NCBI GenBank assembly: GCA_009760885.1
Contig: CM019716.1
Coordinates: 1,617,501-1,681,500, forward strand
Direction: 5' to 3'
Length of the DNA: 64,000 bases
From: Achatina immaculata
Taxonomy: Eukaryota; Mollusca; Gastropoda; Stylommatophora; Achatinidae
Shown: in pieces, positions 1-10,864 of the stretch
Layout: every line of letters starts with the position of its first letter
How positions within the stretch are numbered: position 1 is the stretch's first letter
The notes under the pieces: model-generated
What the model saw: the letters and a program-made list of their open reading frames with translations, nothing else
Told to the model about the DNA's origin: nothing
The model's database searches: none
Program-made: the position numbers and the translations under genes

Positions 1-215
1 ACTTGCCTATTGTCCATGATTCACTTCCATATAACAAGATAGGTTCAATATAGCATTTTAGGACTCGTTTTCTAATATTCACTGATAAAGATGTGTTAGC
101 TAATATGTTTCTCATTCTCTGAAATGCAGTCTTTGCTTGGCCTATTCTGTTTCTAATTTCTGTTTTGCATTTCCCATCTGAAGTTATTACTGCTCCAAGT
201 TACATGAATTTATGG
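1..215 (-). mobile_element. LINE reverse-transcriptase C-terminal fragment (family F)
   Basis: On the reverse strand this reads as the region just after the RT palm of an RTE-like non-LTR retrotransposon, with stretches such as 'TEIRNRIGQAKTAF' and 'RVLKCYIEPILLYGSESW'. The same blocks are seen in the longer copy at 61868-62575. The fragment runs off the left edge of the window, so its C-terminal end lies outside. It is a dead fragment with no catalytic motif present. The LINE call is firm; the clade is inferred. Confidence 0.8.
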
Positions 216-332
216 GTCCTATGTCCCAATCCCCAGTTTTGGATGACCAGGGTGCAAGTTTCGTCTAACCCCTACCGCGCAGACCATCCTAGCTTGGTTG
301 AACCTGAGTAGAAGTCCTGGTATAGCTCTGGA

Positions 333-990
333 GGTGATCAGGATACACAAGGGGGTGGTCAGGATACACAAGGGGATGGTCAGGATACACAAAGGCGGTG
401 GTCATGATACACAAGGGGGTGGTCAGGATACACAAGGGGGTGGTCAGGATACACAAGGGGGTGGTCAGGATACACAAGGGTGTGGTCAGGATACACAAGG
501 GTGTGGTCAGGATACACAAGGGGGTGGTCAGGATACACAAGGGGGTGGTCAGGATACACAAGGGGGTGGTCATGATACACAAGGGGGTGGTCATGATACA
601 AAGGGGTGGTCATGATACACAAGGGTGTGGTCATGATACACGAGGGGGTGGTCATGATACACGAGGGGGTGGTCATGATACACAAGGGGGTGGTCATGAT
701 ACACAAGGGGGTGGTCATGATACACAAAGGGGTGGTCAGGATACACAAGGGTGTGGTCAGGATACATAAGGGGGTGGTCATGATACACAAGGGTGTGGTC
801 ATGATACACAAGGGGGTGGTCATGATACACAAGGGTATGGTCAGGATACACAAAGGGGGTGGTCATGATATATAAGGGGGTGGTCAGGATACACAAGGGT
901 GTGGTCATGATACATAAGGGGGTGGTCATGATACACGAGGGGGTGGTCATGACACAGAAGGGTGTGGTCAGGATACAGGAGGGGGTGATC
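333..990. repeat. 21-bp minisatellite, about 31 copies
   Basis: Tandem units of the form GGGGGTGGTCAGGATACACAA, with common variants CATGAT for CAGGAT and GGGTGT for GGGGGT. Because 21 is a multiple of three, several frames on both strands stay open (heptapeptide GGGQDTQ on the plus strand). These open frames are a repeat artefact. The array ends exactly where the LINE fragment at 989 begins. Confidence 0.97.
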
Positions 991-1420
991 ACGGTCATGT
1001 ATGGATCAGAAACGTGGAGTAAACAAAGAAAGATGAACAACAGTTGCAGGTCTCTGAGAACAAGATCCTGGGAAGAGTCTTTGGACCCGTACAGGATACC
1101 AACAGTGGAGAATGGAGAGCTAGAAAGAACACTGAAATGAACAGCTGATTTAAGTCCCAACGAATTATAAATGTCTTGAAACTGAACAGACTATGCAGGC
1201 TGGGCCATGTAGAAAGAATGCAAGAGAACAGACAAACGAAGATGATGTATGCACGAGAGATGAGGGAAACAAGACTAAGGAGGTAGACCAAGACAGAGAT
1301 GGAAAGACAAATTAGAAGGGATATAAAGGAATATGTTGTCACCAGCTGGAGAGAGATTAGGAATAGAGAAGAATGGAGACGAACTTTATCTGCAGCAATG
1401 AGCCTTAAGCCGAAGAATAT
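989..1420 (+). mobile_element. LINE C-terminal fragment (family G)
   Basis: The plus strand reads VMYGSETW directly after the minisatellite, then with frameshifts 'LCRLGHVERMQENR', 'MMYAREMRETRLRR' and 'REEWRRTLSAAMSL'. This is the usual order of the C-terminal tail of an RTE-like LINE. There are several stops and frame changes, so it is inactive. A second copy of the family lies on the minus strand at 12808-13075. The upstream part of the element is missing, replaced by the 21-bp array. Confidence 0.8.
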
Positions 1421-2042
1421 ATAAATATATGCACATATTAAACTGTCTGAGTATGTAAGAATATGTTACAGACACATTCTTGTACTTCTGTACTTGTATG
1501 TGCCTGTCTGCTTGATCAGAATTGTCTGAGATCACAGACAGGTGGATGTTATTATGCGAGTGACTAAATTTAGCAGCGTTGACAAACACAATTAAGCTGG
1601 AATCTGCACACCCCCCCCCCCCCCGCTCTTAAACGGCATCAGTACAGAGGGGAAACAAAGAAAAAAATGCAAGTTTCTTCCAGTCAGAAAATCTCGACTA
1701 AAACGCGATCTGTAAGGGGAAGTAAGGCTGTCAGAGAAACAGCCCCGCGCCGGGTCGTCGGAATTCTGGTAATTTTAGGAAGATAGTACCAGAGAGGCAG
1801 GGTTCGTCTGTAAGGAACACGGAGATGACTAGTCGATGATGGGGTAGAGGGTAGATGAAGGAGTGATAGACGAGAAGAATGATGGAGGTGAATGTTGTAG
1901 ACAATGGCGGCGCGGAGATAGCACATTTGATTTGTCTCCCCTGGCAGTTTACGTTCGAGTCTGATCCAGGTAACTTGTTCGTGGAGTGAAAGTGTGGATA
2001 GTTGATACAAGAAAGAGTGAGGGGAATTTAGTTTAAAAGGGG
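1421..2042. other. No recognised feature; poly-C tract
   Basis: Contains a run of 14 C at 1611-1624. The minus-strand open frame at 1684-2010 (108 codons) has no motif I recognise and no supporting gene context. Confidence 0.5.
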
Positions 2043-2286
<244 letters not shown>

Positions 2287-2423
2287 AGTTAGAAAACATG
2301 CAGTAAAACACATTCGCAATGGCTTATGGGTAGCTTGATCACGCACAGTGCAGCCCTCTGCTCTTAGTCTGTTTGAAACCAGAGCCAAATAAATATATAC
2401 ACGCTTCTCTGCCGGACTGGACC

Positions 2424-2706
2424 ACTTTTGAACAACGCGTCATTGTGAGATTTCTTTGGACGGAGAGAGAGTGAAACTTGCTGAAATTCACCGTATCATG
2501 TGGATCGATACAGAAATGAAACATGACACACCGATAAGTTTATACATGGGGAAGAACGTTTTAAAGTGGGAAGAACAAAAGTAACCGGCGAAGCTAGATC
2601 TAGTCGGCCGCGCAGCATCGCCCATACAATCATTAGTCGTCGAGCTACATCAACTTGAGCACGTTCACAAGCTCTCCGTCGGATTAGTGACAAAGTGACA
2701 GTGAAG
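2424..2706 (+). pseudogene. mariner-like transposase N-terminal fragment, first lineage
   Basis: The plus strand reads FEQRVIVRFLW, then after a frameshift KLAEIHRIM, then 'ERFKVGRTKVTGEARS' and RRISDKVTVKEL. This is the normal order of the N-terminal DNA-binding region of a mariner transposase (first helix-turn-helix, linker, second helix-turn-helix). It runs directly into another N-terminal start (EQQRACVKLCC) at about 2707. That start should not occur twice, so this segment and the next appear to come from two different copies or lineages. There are several frameshifts and stops. Confidence 0.65.
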
Positions 2707-3570
2707 GAACTTGAACAACAACGTGCGTGTGTGAAACTTTGCTGCAGACTTGATAACAGTTTTACAGAGACATTGGCGGATGGTTTACCAAGCGTACGGG
2801 GAGGGCAGGCAGCAAGTCTTGATCACAGAAGACCGACGGATTACATTTTGCGTTGTTACTGCTCACTTGGATATCGGTTATGGACACGTGTTTTCTATAG
2901 TGCATCATGACACGGGGTACCGTAAAGTTTGTACAAGATGAGCACTCAAACAGCTCATTGATCTGCACAGACAACAGAGCGTGAAGGCTGGGATAAAATC
3001 GATCATTTCGGAGGCAAATTGTCACCGGCGACTTGAATTTGGTCCGTCATCGTGAACTTGACAGCAAGAGATAAAGCAATCGGTGGAGACACCCGTCTTC
3101 ACCAGTAAAGAAGATTTTCAAGCAACAATCCACCACCAATAAAACCATGTTGACCTTCCTTCTGGAACATAAAGGGTCACATTCTAGCTTTACTTACAGG
3201 AAACACGGACATACATCGGCCAAGAAGCCCATGCTGACCTTCCTTTTGGGACATAAAAGGTCATGTTTTAACTTTATTTACAGGAAACACGAACACATGC
3301 TGACCGACGCACAGCACTGTTCTATACTTAGAGAGAAGCGGAAACTTGCAATTTCCAACAAAAAAATAAGAATGAAGTCAACAATAATCTTTCTACACCG
3401 CCATGACAATCCCATGTCCCCATGCAGTGGTCGCAGTGGAGAAGAAAATGCAACAGCTGCGGTTTGAACACTTTCTTCATCCCCTTCACAGCACTGATCT
3501 GCCGCCAGGCGATTATCACGTCTTCCATCCGTGTGAAATTTCTGTGTGGAACATCACATAGAGTGTGGGC
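2707..3570 (+). pseudogene. mariner-like transposase, degenerate, lacking part of the DNA-binding domain
   Basis: Recognisable blocks in order: 'EQQRACVKLCCRLDNSFTET', AYGEGR, RRITF, 'DIGYGHVFSIVHHDTGYRKV', the first catalytic-Asp block (IVTGDLNLVRHRE), 'NRWRHPSSPVKKIFK', MLTFLLEHKG, the second Asp block (FLHRHDNPM) and the third (HSTDLPPGDYHVF). Frames change at least three times. The segment between AYGEGR and the RRIT block is missing. All three Asp positions of a DD34D transposase can be placed. I could not find terminal inverted repeats. Confidence 0.85.
3147..3314 (+). repeat. 84-bp in-frame internal duplication inside the mariner gene
   Basis: The stretch beginning ATGTTGACCTTCCTT at 3147 recurs at 3231 (ATGCTGACCTTCCTT). 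About 68 bp of each 84-bp unit align clearly. The spacing equals 28 codons, so the open frame at 3147-3467 passes through both copies. The copies have diverged at several bases. Confidence 0.85.
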
Positions 3571-3631
3571 TAGCTCTGATCTACTGTTTTTGAACACAAC
3601 AGCTTGAACTAAAGTAGACACAGAAAGAGAA

Positions 3632-3652
3632 TAGACAGACAGACAGACAGAC

Positions 3653-3729
<77 letters not shown>
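3632..3729. repeat. (GACA)n/(GATA)n microsatellite
   Basis: A short GACA block followed by about 20 GATA units. It lies just downstream of the mariner remnant. Confidence 0.99.
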
Positions 3730-3730
<1 letters not shown>

Positions 3731-4206
3731 ACGGGGGTGTCTAGACTCAAGAGATAAGGACAAGGAAAAGAGGATTACTGAGGAAATTACAGAAAACAGT
3801 TTTCTTTCCACGTGTGTAAGTTTCATGAAAAGTTTTTCCACATGTGGAAGTTTCCTGAAAAGTTTGTTCTCCAAATCATGTCAGTTACAAACTAGACGGG
3901 ACTAAGACAATCAAAGATTCCACGCTGTGAAGGGAGCAGCGATTCCATTCTCGTGAAAAACTGCAGAACACGGAGAGCACAAAGAGTGAGTCACGGAGTA
4001 CAAACTTTAAGGAGATCCTGATTAAGGTAAACATGTCCTCATTCACCACGGAAGCGAGATTATTGGCCTTGAGTTCTGGCGGCGCTGAAGAAGATCTTGC
4101 CTGGCACGATTTGCCCCGGGATAACGGGACAGAATCGCTGTCAGGCTTTTAAAAGTTCGTGGAAAGCCAGTCTTACCGGGACAGGAAGGTGTCTGAAGTT
4201 TGCGGG
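3730..4206. other. Unassigned sequence with a short local duplication
   Basis: Two diverged copies of a short segment around CACGTGTGTAAGTTTC and CACATGTGGAAGTTTC lie at 3808-3870. I see nothing else. Confidence 0.5.
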
Positions 4207-4345
4207 GTGAGTCAGTGACAAGTATGCATACATCAAGCGGAGCTATCCCTGGGATGATAGCTATCTGTGCGTGAGTCAGAGACAAGGATGCATACATCAA
4301 ACTGAGCTATCCCTGGGATGATAGGTATCTGTGGGTGAGTCAGTC
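4207..4345. repeat. 64-bp tandem duplication
   Basis: Units begin GTGAGTCAGTGACAAG at 4207, GTGAGTCAGAGACAAG at 4271 and a partial third at 4335. The first two differ at a handful of positions. Confidence 0.9.
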
Positions 4346-4442
4346 TAGCCAGACAATGAATTCAGACAGAAAAAAAAACAGATAACATGTTACCGATGTA
4401 AGAAACGTTTTCTTTATTCCTAAGCTTATTCACAGCTGACTG

Positions 4443-4548
<106 letters not shown>

Positions 4549-5399
4549 TCCACACTGTGCGAGTTCGTATTAAAAAGCGTACGAAGTCAAAATACTGACT
4601 CTATGACACCAATACATGTTTTATGAATGTATTTAGCCCTCAGGTGAAAAGTCGATTTTTTTTCATTCCAGAAAATGACATTGAAAACGATAGATGTCTT
4701 TTTTTGTAACGTAGCCAGACATCATTTTACTAAACTTTTCTCGTGGATGATTCTCCCAGTTTTTTGAAAGGGTAAAAAACTGCAAAAAGGAAGAAATCGT
4801 ATTTGTATTGGAAGATGTTTTTCCTTACTTTTTAGTTTAAATGGGTCCCCTGCTTTACAAGACCAATTATGAAAGAGGAAATGCTTTGTCTACACTGCAT
4901 CAACAGCCTCTAGACCTGTTCGATGAACTCCACAAGATCCGTACATCTGAAAATCTAGGGAAGATGCAAGATATGTCATAGAGTGTGCAGGAAATAAGGT
5001 GGGCACTGCACACAAGATTTCTTTTTCTCCTCAAATTTTAGTTCTCTAGTCTTTCACTCCATCGGGTCACTCACAAGGCATTAACGCAATATCACTACAG
5101 TCTCATGTAGCCAGATTTCACGGGAGTCTGGCTTGATTTTAGAATATCAGGTCTGATCAATAACTCGTGGACAAAGAATGGAGCCAATCTGTTGGTTGCA
5201 AATCATCACCCAGTCATAACATCTTTTTTTTTATCTAACTCCACATTCAAGTGTTCATTCATTCGACCACAGTCTCATGAAAGAAATTACCTCAGTGAGA
5301 CAGCTGCCATTCAAAGCGGAGATTATAAATAGGAAACTGAAATTTCTCAATTTGTTTATGCCTCTAAACACTTAAGAGAGAGAGACATTGTACTTTCAT
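4549..5399. other. Unassigned AT-rich sequence
   Basis: No open frame, transposon motif or tandem array recognised. Confidence 0.5.
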
Positions 5400-5622
5400 A
5401 GAACATGCAATGAGAAGAGGGGGCATTGAAAATATTATAACAACAGGAAAAATAGAAGGAAGAAGATCAAGAAGAAGACCAAGAGAAATGATACTGGACA
5501 GTCTGACGGGATGGTGTGAGAGGAGATCACCAACTGAGCTAATGGCCTGCATGAAGGATCGGGTACTCTGGAGAAGCATAATAGCTAACGCCAGTCGGCA
5601 GGGCATCTGATGATGATGATGA
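5400..5622 (+). mobile_element. 5'-truncated LINE 3' end (family D, close to F)
   Basis: An open C-terminal tail reads MRRGGIENIITTGKIEGRR and then 'RVLWRSIIANASRQGI' with a stop at about 5608. A (TGA)n run follows at 5608-5621, the usual simple-repeat tail of this element type. Only the last 65 or so codons are present. The same 3' end recurs at 19782-19860 (plus) and 32893-33016 (minus). Confidence 0.85.
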
Positions 5623-5676
5623 AATACTTACCTCATGTATACACTATTATTTATACGTCAAATTTCAATATGCACT

Positions 5677-5775
5677 GCATCATTCAGTAAAGACATTGCA
5701 TCATTCAGTAAAGACATTGCATCATTCAGTAAAGACATTGCATCATTCAGTAAAGACATTGCATCATTCATCAGC
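5677..5775. repeat. 21-bp tandem repeat, about 4.5 copies
   Basis: Unit GCATCATTCAGTAAAGACATT, nearly identical between copies. It produces short open frames that are repeat artefacts. Confidence 0.95.
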
Positions 5776-5932
5776 ACGCCATCTATCAGTGAACTATACA
5801 AAAACACACAGAATAAAAGTGTTAATAAGGAAGATATATTTTTTTGGTTTAGCTATTGCGGTTCTCAGTCTGGAGGCAGGTGGGCCCTCGAGGAGGAATT
5901 TAATTGTCTATATTTTAGTAATTACCACCGTA

Positions 5933-6537
5933 GTCAGTCAGTCAGTCAGTCAGCCATTTGCAAGTCGCTTGCCTTCCTAACAGTTTTCTTGTAGGCCTCT
6001 CGGTTGTAAGCAAGATGCCCTGATGCTGATGTATCCTTTCCAGATTATCAACGATGTCTTGCAGCCATCTTTCTTTTTCCCATTTTGTACCTTTCTAAGA
6101 CGGCCTTCTATAGATTATCATGACATTTAATGTGTCCAAAATATTTGTTTTCTCTCTTTAATCCTCTTTACTAGCTAACCTTCTGCAATATTAGGTTCTT
6201 GTAGTATGGATATGTTTGTTCTTTTCTATGTCCTTGATATCTGAAAAACTCTTCTTAACATTTACATTCAAAGGCATTTACGTGTTTCTCAGCTGTTTTG
6301 TTAAGTGTTCAGGTCTCACAGGCATACGTTGCGATGGGAAAGATGCATGCCCTTAAAAATCTTATTTTTGTTGTTCTGTCTCTTCCTCTTCGCAGCTTCT
6401 TTAGTTGTTTTTACGTTTTGAAAAGCGACAGATGTCCTCCTTTTTATTGCCATCATTGTAGCTCCATTATTAGTTAGTAACGATCCAAAATATTAAAAAC
6501 TCTCCACCTCTTCCAATTTTTTCATATTGATACATAT
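5933..6537 (-). mobile_element. LINE family A, 3' part of a split copy (A1)
   Basis: Read on the minus strand this is the C-terminal tail of the same LINE as 27846-29550, with blocks corresponding to the KYFGHIKRHD and DIVDDL regions, although frameshifted. It starts with a (GTCA)n run at 5933-5954, the element's 3' tail. It continues upstream at 7478-8254; the two parts are separated by about 940 bp that the other copies of this family lack. Confidence 0.85.
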
Positions 6538-7477
6538 TGTAACGGAATGTTATTCTGTTACAGATTTTTTGTGAGAAACCCTGTTGCTATGATCAAACAG
6601 TTACAGACCACAACTCACTTGTTTATGGTTGCACGGGGAGAAAATTATCTCCGTGTTCCGATTGAGAACTCAGTCACGTGGATGTGAGTGACGGGATGTA
6701 GGATTAGGTTATTTTTTCGTCAAAATGTAGAGACAGGTCGTGTGTGGTAGAAAGAGTTTTATTAGGACTTGGTTCGTCCTGTAATTTTTTTTATAAATTT
6801 GATTGTCCATTTTAGGACAAAAAATGTGATTCTTTGTTGGAATGTTGTGTCTAGAGGTTTTCAAACTTTTTTTTCGTATATGAGACGTGCATGTTGTTTC
6901 TGATGTTGTATGCTAGTGAGGTCTCATGGCTCTGCTAATCGCCAGGACTGTTTTTCTATCATCATGGCAATTGTTTCCATCAGTTACACACCGCATCCAT
7001 TTACAACATGCATTTAACAAATGGGAATTCATCATTAAACTTTTGTGATTTCTGTACTTGTTGGATCATGTGATAGCTGGATTCATATTGAGTGTCAACT
7101 GTGGTGTTGAGTGTCAGCTGTGGTGTTGAGTGTCAACTGTGGTGTTGAGTGTCAACTGTGGTGTTGAGTGTCAACTGTGGTGTTGAGTGAGTCGATTACA
7201 TGTAACTGGTCATGTTTGTGTACGGATATGTAGTAGTTGTTGTCCTGGGTTTTCGTGTGTCACATGGTGTATCAAAATGTAACGCCTGTTGTGTCACCTG
7301 TGTAGCAGTTAAGAAAATCTGCTCAGTAAATAGTGACGTTTATAACAGTGCATGAAGAATTCACTACTTGAGGACTGTTAGCCACACACACACACACCCA
7401 CATACTACCACAGTACAGTATAGTGTGTTGACAAAACACGTGTTTACTGTTTAGTAGAGTACACTAATACTAGTTTA
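6538..7477. mobile_element. Insertion of unknown class within LINE A1
   Basis: Comparing this LINE with the copies at 28380-28460 and 46310-46380 shows that about 940 bp interrupt it here. The left end starts TGTAACGGAATGTTATTC and soon repeats as GTTACA, forming a short palindrome. ATAT occurs on both sides (6534-6537 and 7478-7481), a possible target-site duplication. A TG start would fit an LTR, but the right end is not CA, so a solo LTR is only a guess. No protein motif is visible. Confidence 0.6.
7085..7190. repeat. 19-bp tandem repeat, about 5 copies
   Basis: Unit TGTTGAGTGTCAACTGTGG, one copy with CAGCTG instead of CAACTG. It lies inside the insertion at 6538-7477. Confidence 0.95.
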
Positions 7478-8254
7478 ATATTTCAGCTACCTTTTTTCTG
7501 TTGTCAGTTGTCATCAATTTAGTTTTCTTCGCATTAAGATAGAGGTTTTGCTCTTCGCTGCTCTTACGGACTGACATAATTAGTTTTTCCTTTTTGTGTT
7601 GTGGACAGTAATACTGTGTCATCAGCATATCTAATCTCTGGTATTTCATAACCTCCAACTGTTATGGCATCGTAATATTCTTTGTCTACATCTTCTCTAA
7701 CATTCCTCATTATATTTTCAGTATACAAGTTAAATAAGTAGGGTGACAATATGCACCCCTGACGGACCCCTTGTTTTATGTCAAACCAACTTGTTGTTTC
7801 ACAATTTATTCTTACTGCTGCTTGTTGGTCTAGATACAGCAGTGATGTTAATTGTATCAAATGTGTTGAAAGTCCCATTTTTTCCATTATTTCCCAGTTT
7901 CTGGTGTTGTACACAATCAAATGCCTTTGAGTAGTCTATAAAGGATAAATATAGATTCACATTATATTCTCTGCATTTTTCTATTATTAATCTTATATTG
8001 AATATATGATCTCTTGATCCTCTTCCTTGCCTGAAACCAGCTTGGACCATATTGACTTCTTCTTCCATTTTCTTTCGAAGTCTACCCATTATGATTTTTA
8101 CTGGCATGACTAATCAGGGCAAGAGTTCTGTACTTTGTGCATAATTTCAGGTTACCCTTTTGTGACAGTGGTATGAATATAGTTCTTTTCCATTCTTTTG
8201 GCCAAATACCTGAATGCCATATCTTTTTACATAGTGCATGATAGATTGTTGCAC
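7478..8254 (-). mobile_element. LINE family A, reverse-transcriptase part of a split copy (A1)
   Basis: The minus strand encodes the RT domain: 'EEEVNMVQAGFRQGRGSRD', 'FIDYSKAFDCVQHQKL', 'IKQGVRQGCILSPYLFNLY' and the catalytic block EIRYADDTVLLST. The YADD box is intact, but the frame breaks several times. The element is 5'-truncated at about 8254, where the copy at 46172-47500 continues. Endonuclease sequence is absent. The copy is inactive because of the frameshifts and the insertion downstream. Confidence 0.92.
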
Positions 8255-8371
8255 TGTATAGTAAAACATAAATATACTGAAATGTCAGTACATTAATGCT
8301 GGCTTTCGATAATGTTGTATAGTAAACTATGAGTGTAACAATTTTGGTGTACGATAATGTTGTATAGTAAA

Positions 8372-8890
8372 ATATCCATCATCCACCCATCTATATCACT
8401 GGTTGGTAACCGGCTAAGCAGTCACCGCCCAGCTCTCTCTGTGGCGTCTTGCAGGGCAGCAACAAATTCTCTCCATCTCTCACGGTCCGCGGCCATCCTT
8501 TGTATTGTTCCCCAGTTGTGCTGCATGCTACTCATTCCTGCTTCTATAGTTCTCCCCCATGTATAATTTGACCGGCCTCTCTTTTCCCCTCGACTGTCCA
8601 TCTCATGGCTGTTTTAGCGATGTTGCTGGGGTCTCTTCGTAGCACGTGACCAATCCATTTCCAGCGTTTATTTATTCACTGCCACTATGGCAAGCAGATC
8701 TTTTAGTTCACACTGGGCAAGTAGTTCTCCATTTTGTATTGTCTGTGGCCAGTAAATATTTAAAGTCTATTTGAGGCAGGTTGTGTGGAATGAGGATAAT
8801 TTACCCCATTTCCTTCTCAGTTGTTCTCCAGCATTCTCTTCCATAGAGGAATAAGGATAACTTTACAGCATTAGTAAAGCTTTGTGTTGG
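8372..8890 (-). mobile_element. LINE C-terminal fragment (family H)
   Basis: The minus strand reads 'LFLYGRECWRTTEKEM', then after frameshifts a tail with the 'WIGHVLRRDPSNIAKTAMRW' pattern, then GNNTKDGRGP and the C-terminal 'ERWREFVAALQDA' pattern. These are standard C-terminal blocks of non-LTR retrotransposons. Several stops show decay. Confidence 0.8.
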
Positions 8891-9114
8891 TTCTATGCTG
8901 ATGTTGGCTACCGCAAGGCCAAACTGGTTGCCAGTAAATCAGAAGCCTATGCAACCAGCACTTCAGACAATTTCCTGGTTGGTGGGATAGGACGACTCAC
9001 ATGAGGTCATTGTAACAGACTCCTAAAACATGTCATGGAGATTTGAAAGACATTTCTTGTGTAGGGAGTGAGACCAGCTTCTACAGGGCTCTCGGGTATC
9101 CCGTCTGACGCGGG

Positions 9115-9460
9115 GCCTAACATGTCTTGGCGCAGGTCATGCGGAAGAGAGGCAACGAGAGAGTGGACAGGGTGGCAGGCATGGCATCAATTCTGGGGAC
9201 GCTAAAAATGGACAAGGAGGAGTTTGCAAGAGCCACCTTAGATAGGCTGCGCATGAAGGACGACATCGGGTTGAGGGACAACAATCACGCCGGGAGGATG
9301 ATCGAATTGGGGAAGGGGAAGAGGGAAAATCGACGTTTTTCTTAACGAAATGGTTTAACCCGCATTATCACAAAACCAGCGCGTGGCTGGCTCCATCAGC
9401 AGGCGCACACTTCAGTGGGTGTTGGAATGGAAGGCGGACCACGTATAGGAACGCCCAGAG
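9115..9460 (+). mobile_element. LINE C-terminal region, RNase H-like tail (copy 1)
   Basis: An open stretch reads 'KRGNERVDRVAGMASILGTL' and then MKDDIGLRDNN. After a frameshift there is a block corresponding to SxxTLQWVLE. GNERxDRxAG is the typical end of an RNase H fold in retroelements. A related tail lies at 45563-45850. It is a fragment with no upstream RT attached. The assignment rests on motif memory. Confidence 0.55.
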
Positions 9461-10333
9461 AGCGGGGATGTCAGTCTCTGAGTACAGATTACAGACAGAT
9501 TTGGTCACAGTACCATGCGGGAAGGACTTCCAGATGTTTCCAAGATCAATTAAAAGTAAAATGTGAATATTGTAAAATATCAGTGTAATAATGTTGGTAC
9601 AGGCTGCAGCCAGTGTCAGAGCTCTAGTACAGAAGGATGAACAAAACTGTACGCATTTACTTTCTGATCAAGGTAGACTATCATATAGTTAAGTTCATAA
9701 ACTGCACAACCCGTAGAAGCCAAGATTTGTTTTCCCTCCGATATTTTTTTATATCATAAATCCAGCTTGATTGGCAGAACCACTTACCTTGCCAGTCAAA
9801 AAAAAAAAAAAAAATAGAAATTTTTGCTTCTTTCTCAGCAGAATGATAGCAGCATAAAAAATCTAGCACTGCTTTCCACGATTAGGTTACAGATACTGTA
9901 GAAATGTGTTAGAGAACAGATGATTTTGTTGATAATTGCTGAAAAAGTTAAATGAGGTTAATTTCACCTGCTGCCCAGTGGGCACATCATTGTTTTCTGT
10001 GGCTGTCTAGTCCACAGGTATAGTCGACGTCCTCAGAGGAGTCCAAAACTAAGAGAATGAACTCAGACAGAAAAATTCAGAGGGAAGGACTGCCAAGGCT
10101 ACCCATGCAGATTCTTTCACGTACTCGCATTCTTGCATTTCTTGCAGTTTTCTTAGACGAAAGTATGAACATCTCCGTTCCTTTCATGAACTGTAAGCGT
10201 GCTAAAGAGACGGACCAGCATACTGCAGGAAAGCTTCAGTTTTCATATAACTTGAATTGCGAATGTGGACTCCCAGTAACTTATATCTGATAATTCCCTC
10301 CCCTCCCCCCCAAAAAAAAAACAAAACACAGAA
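9461..10333. other. Unassigned sequence
   Basis: Contains a 17-base A run at 9798-9814. No element recognised. The small open frames (60-77 codons) have no motif. Confidence 0.5.
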
Positions 10334-10420
10334 CAGTGGTTTTCAAACTTTTTCTGGCTGGCGACCCCTTTCTTCTCAGTCCATAGACCTAACTCACCCC
10401 TCCCCCCCCCCAAATAGTTA
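10334..10420 (+). mobile_element. hAT-like terminal sequence
   Basis: CAGTGGTTTTCAAACTTTTT followed by a 'GCGACCCC' block resembles the terminal inverted repeat of hAT (Charlie-like) elements. I did not find the matching right end, so this is a partial or solo end. Confidence 0.5.
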
Positions 10421-10734
10421 CATGTCCATTGTCTTCCGTTTTTCCCTCGCTGCCACTCTGGATATCCCCCCTCCCCTAAACAAGGCCTTCGGGAGGAGGG
10501 GGTGGAGGGAGATAGGGGGAGAGAACAGAATGGCCTACTTTGGAAGCTGTTTTTTTAGATGGCGCCTAAAAGATTTCGGAAAATATTTTTGAGAAGATTC
10601 TGAGATTTGGTAGTTTCAGATTTTGTTCAGACAGAAAGACAGACAGACGGGCAGATAGGAGAGAAATGAGGAGAAAGAAAAGGAGAAGAGAGAAAAACAG
10701 GAGAAAGAGTGAGCGAGAGTTTGAATTACTGATT

Positions 10735-10828
10735 GATTGATTAATCGATTGAACTTTATTTGCACATGGATGAAGAATTGGGCACGCAGGCCCGTCCGAC
10801 ACTCTGCCGTGTATCATACAACTTTCTC
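10735..10828 (-). mobile_element. CR1/Jockey-like LINE 3' UTR remnant (B1)
   Basis: Read in reverse, this contains GGGCCTGCGTGCCCAATT and AATAAAG and ends in an (AATC)n tail. The same block closes the LINE at 39630-41187, where it precedes (ATTC)n. Only about 95 bp of 3' end is present. Confidence 0.8.
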
Positions 10829-10842
10829 CCTATTCCAGAAGG

Positions 10843-10864
10843 GGAGAGAGAGAGAGAGAGAGAG
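10843..10864. repeat. (GA)n microsatellite
   Basis: About 11 GA units directly next to the LINE 3' UTR remnant. Confidence 0.95.

Noticed and set aside
289..1160. Overlapping open frames on both strands over the 21-bp repeat
   Set aside because: The unit length is a multiple of three, so frames on both strands stay open at once. This is the signature of a repeat, not coding sequence.
1684..2010. 108-codon minus-strand frame as a gene
   Set aside because: No motif and no supporting context.
7380..7477. LTR right border ending in CA for the insertion at 6538
   Set aside because: No CA is placed next to the ATAT flank, so I did not call it an LTR.
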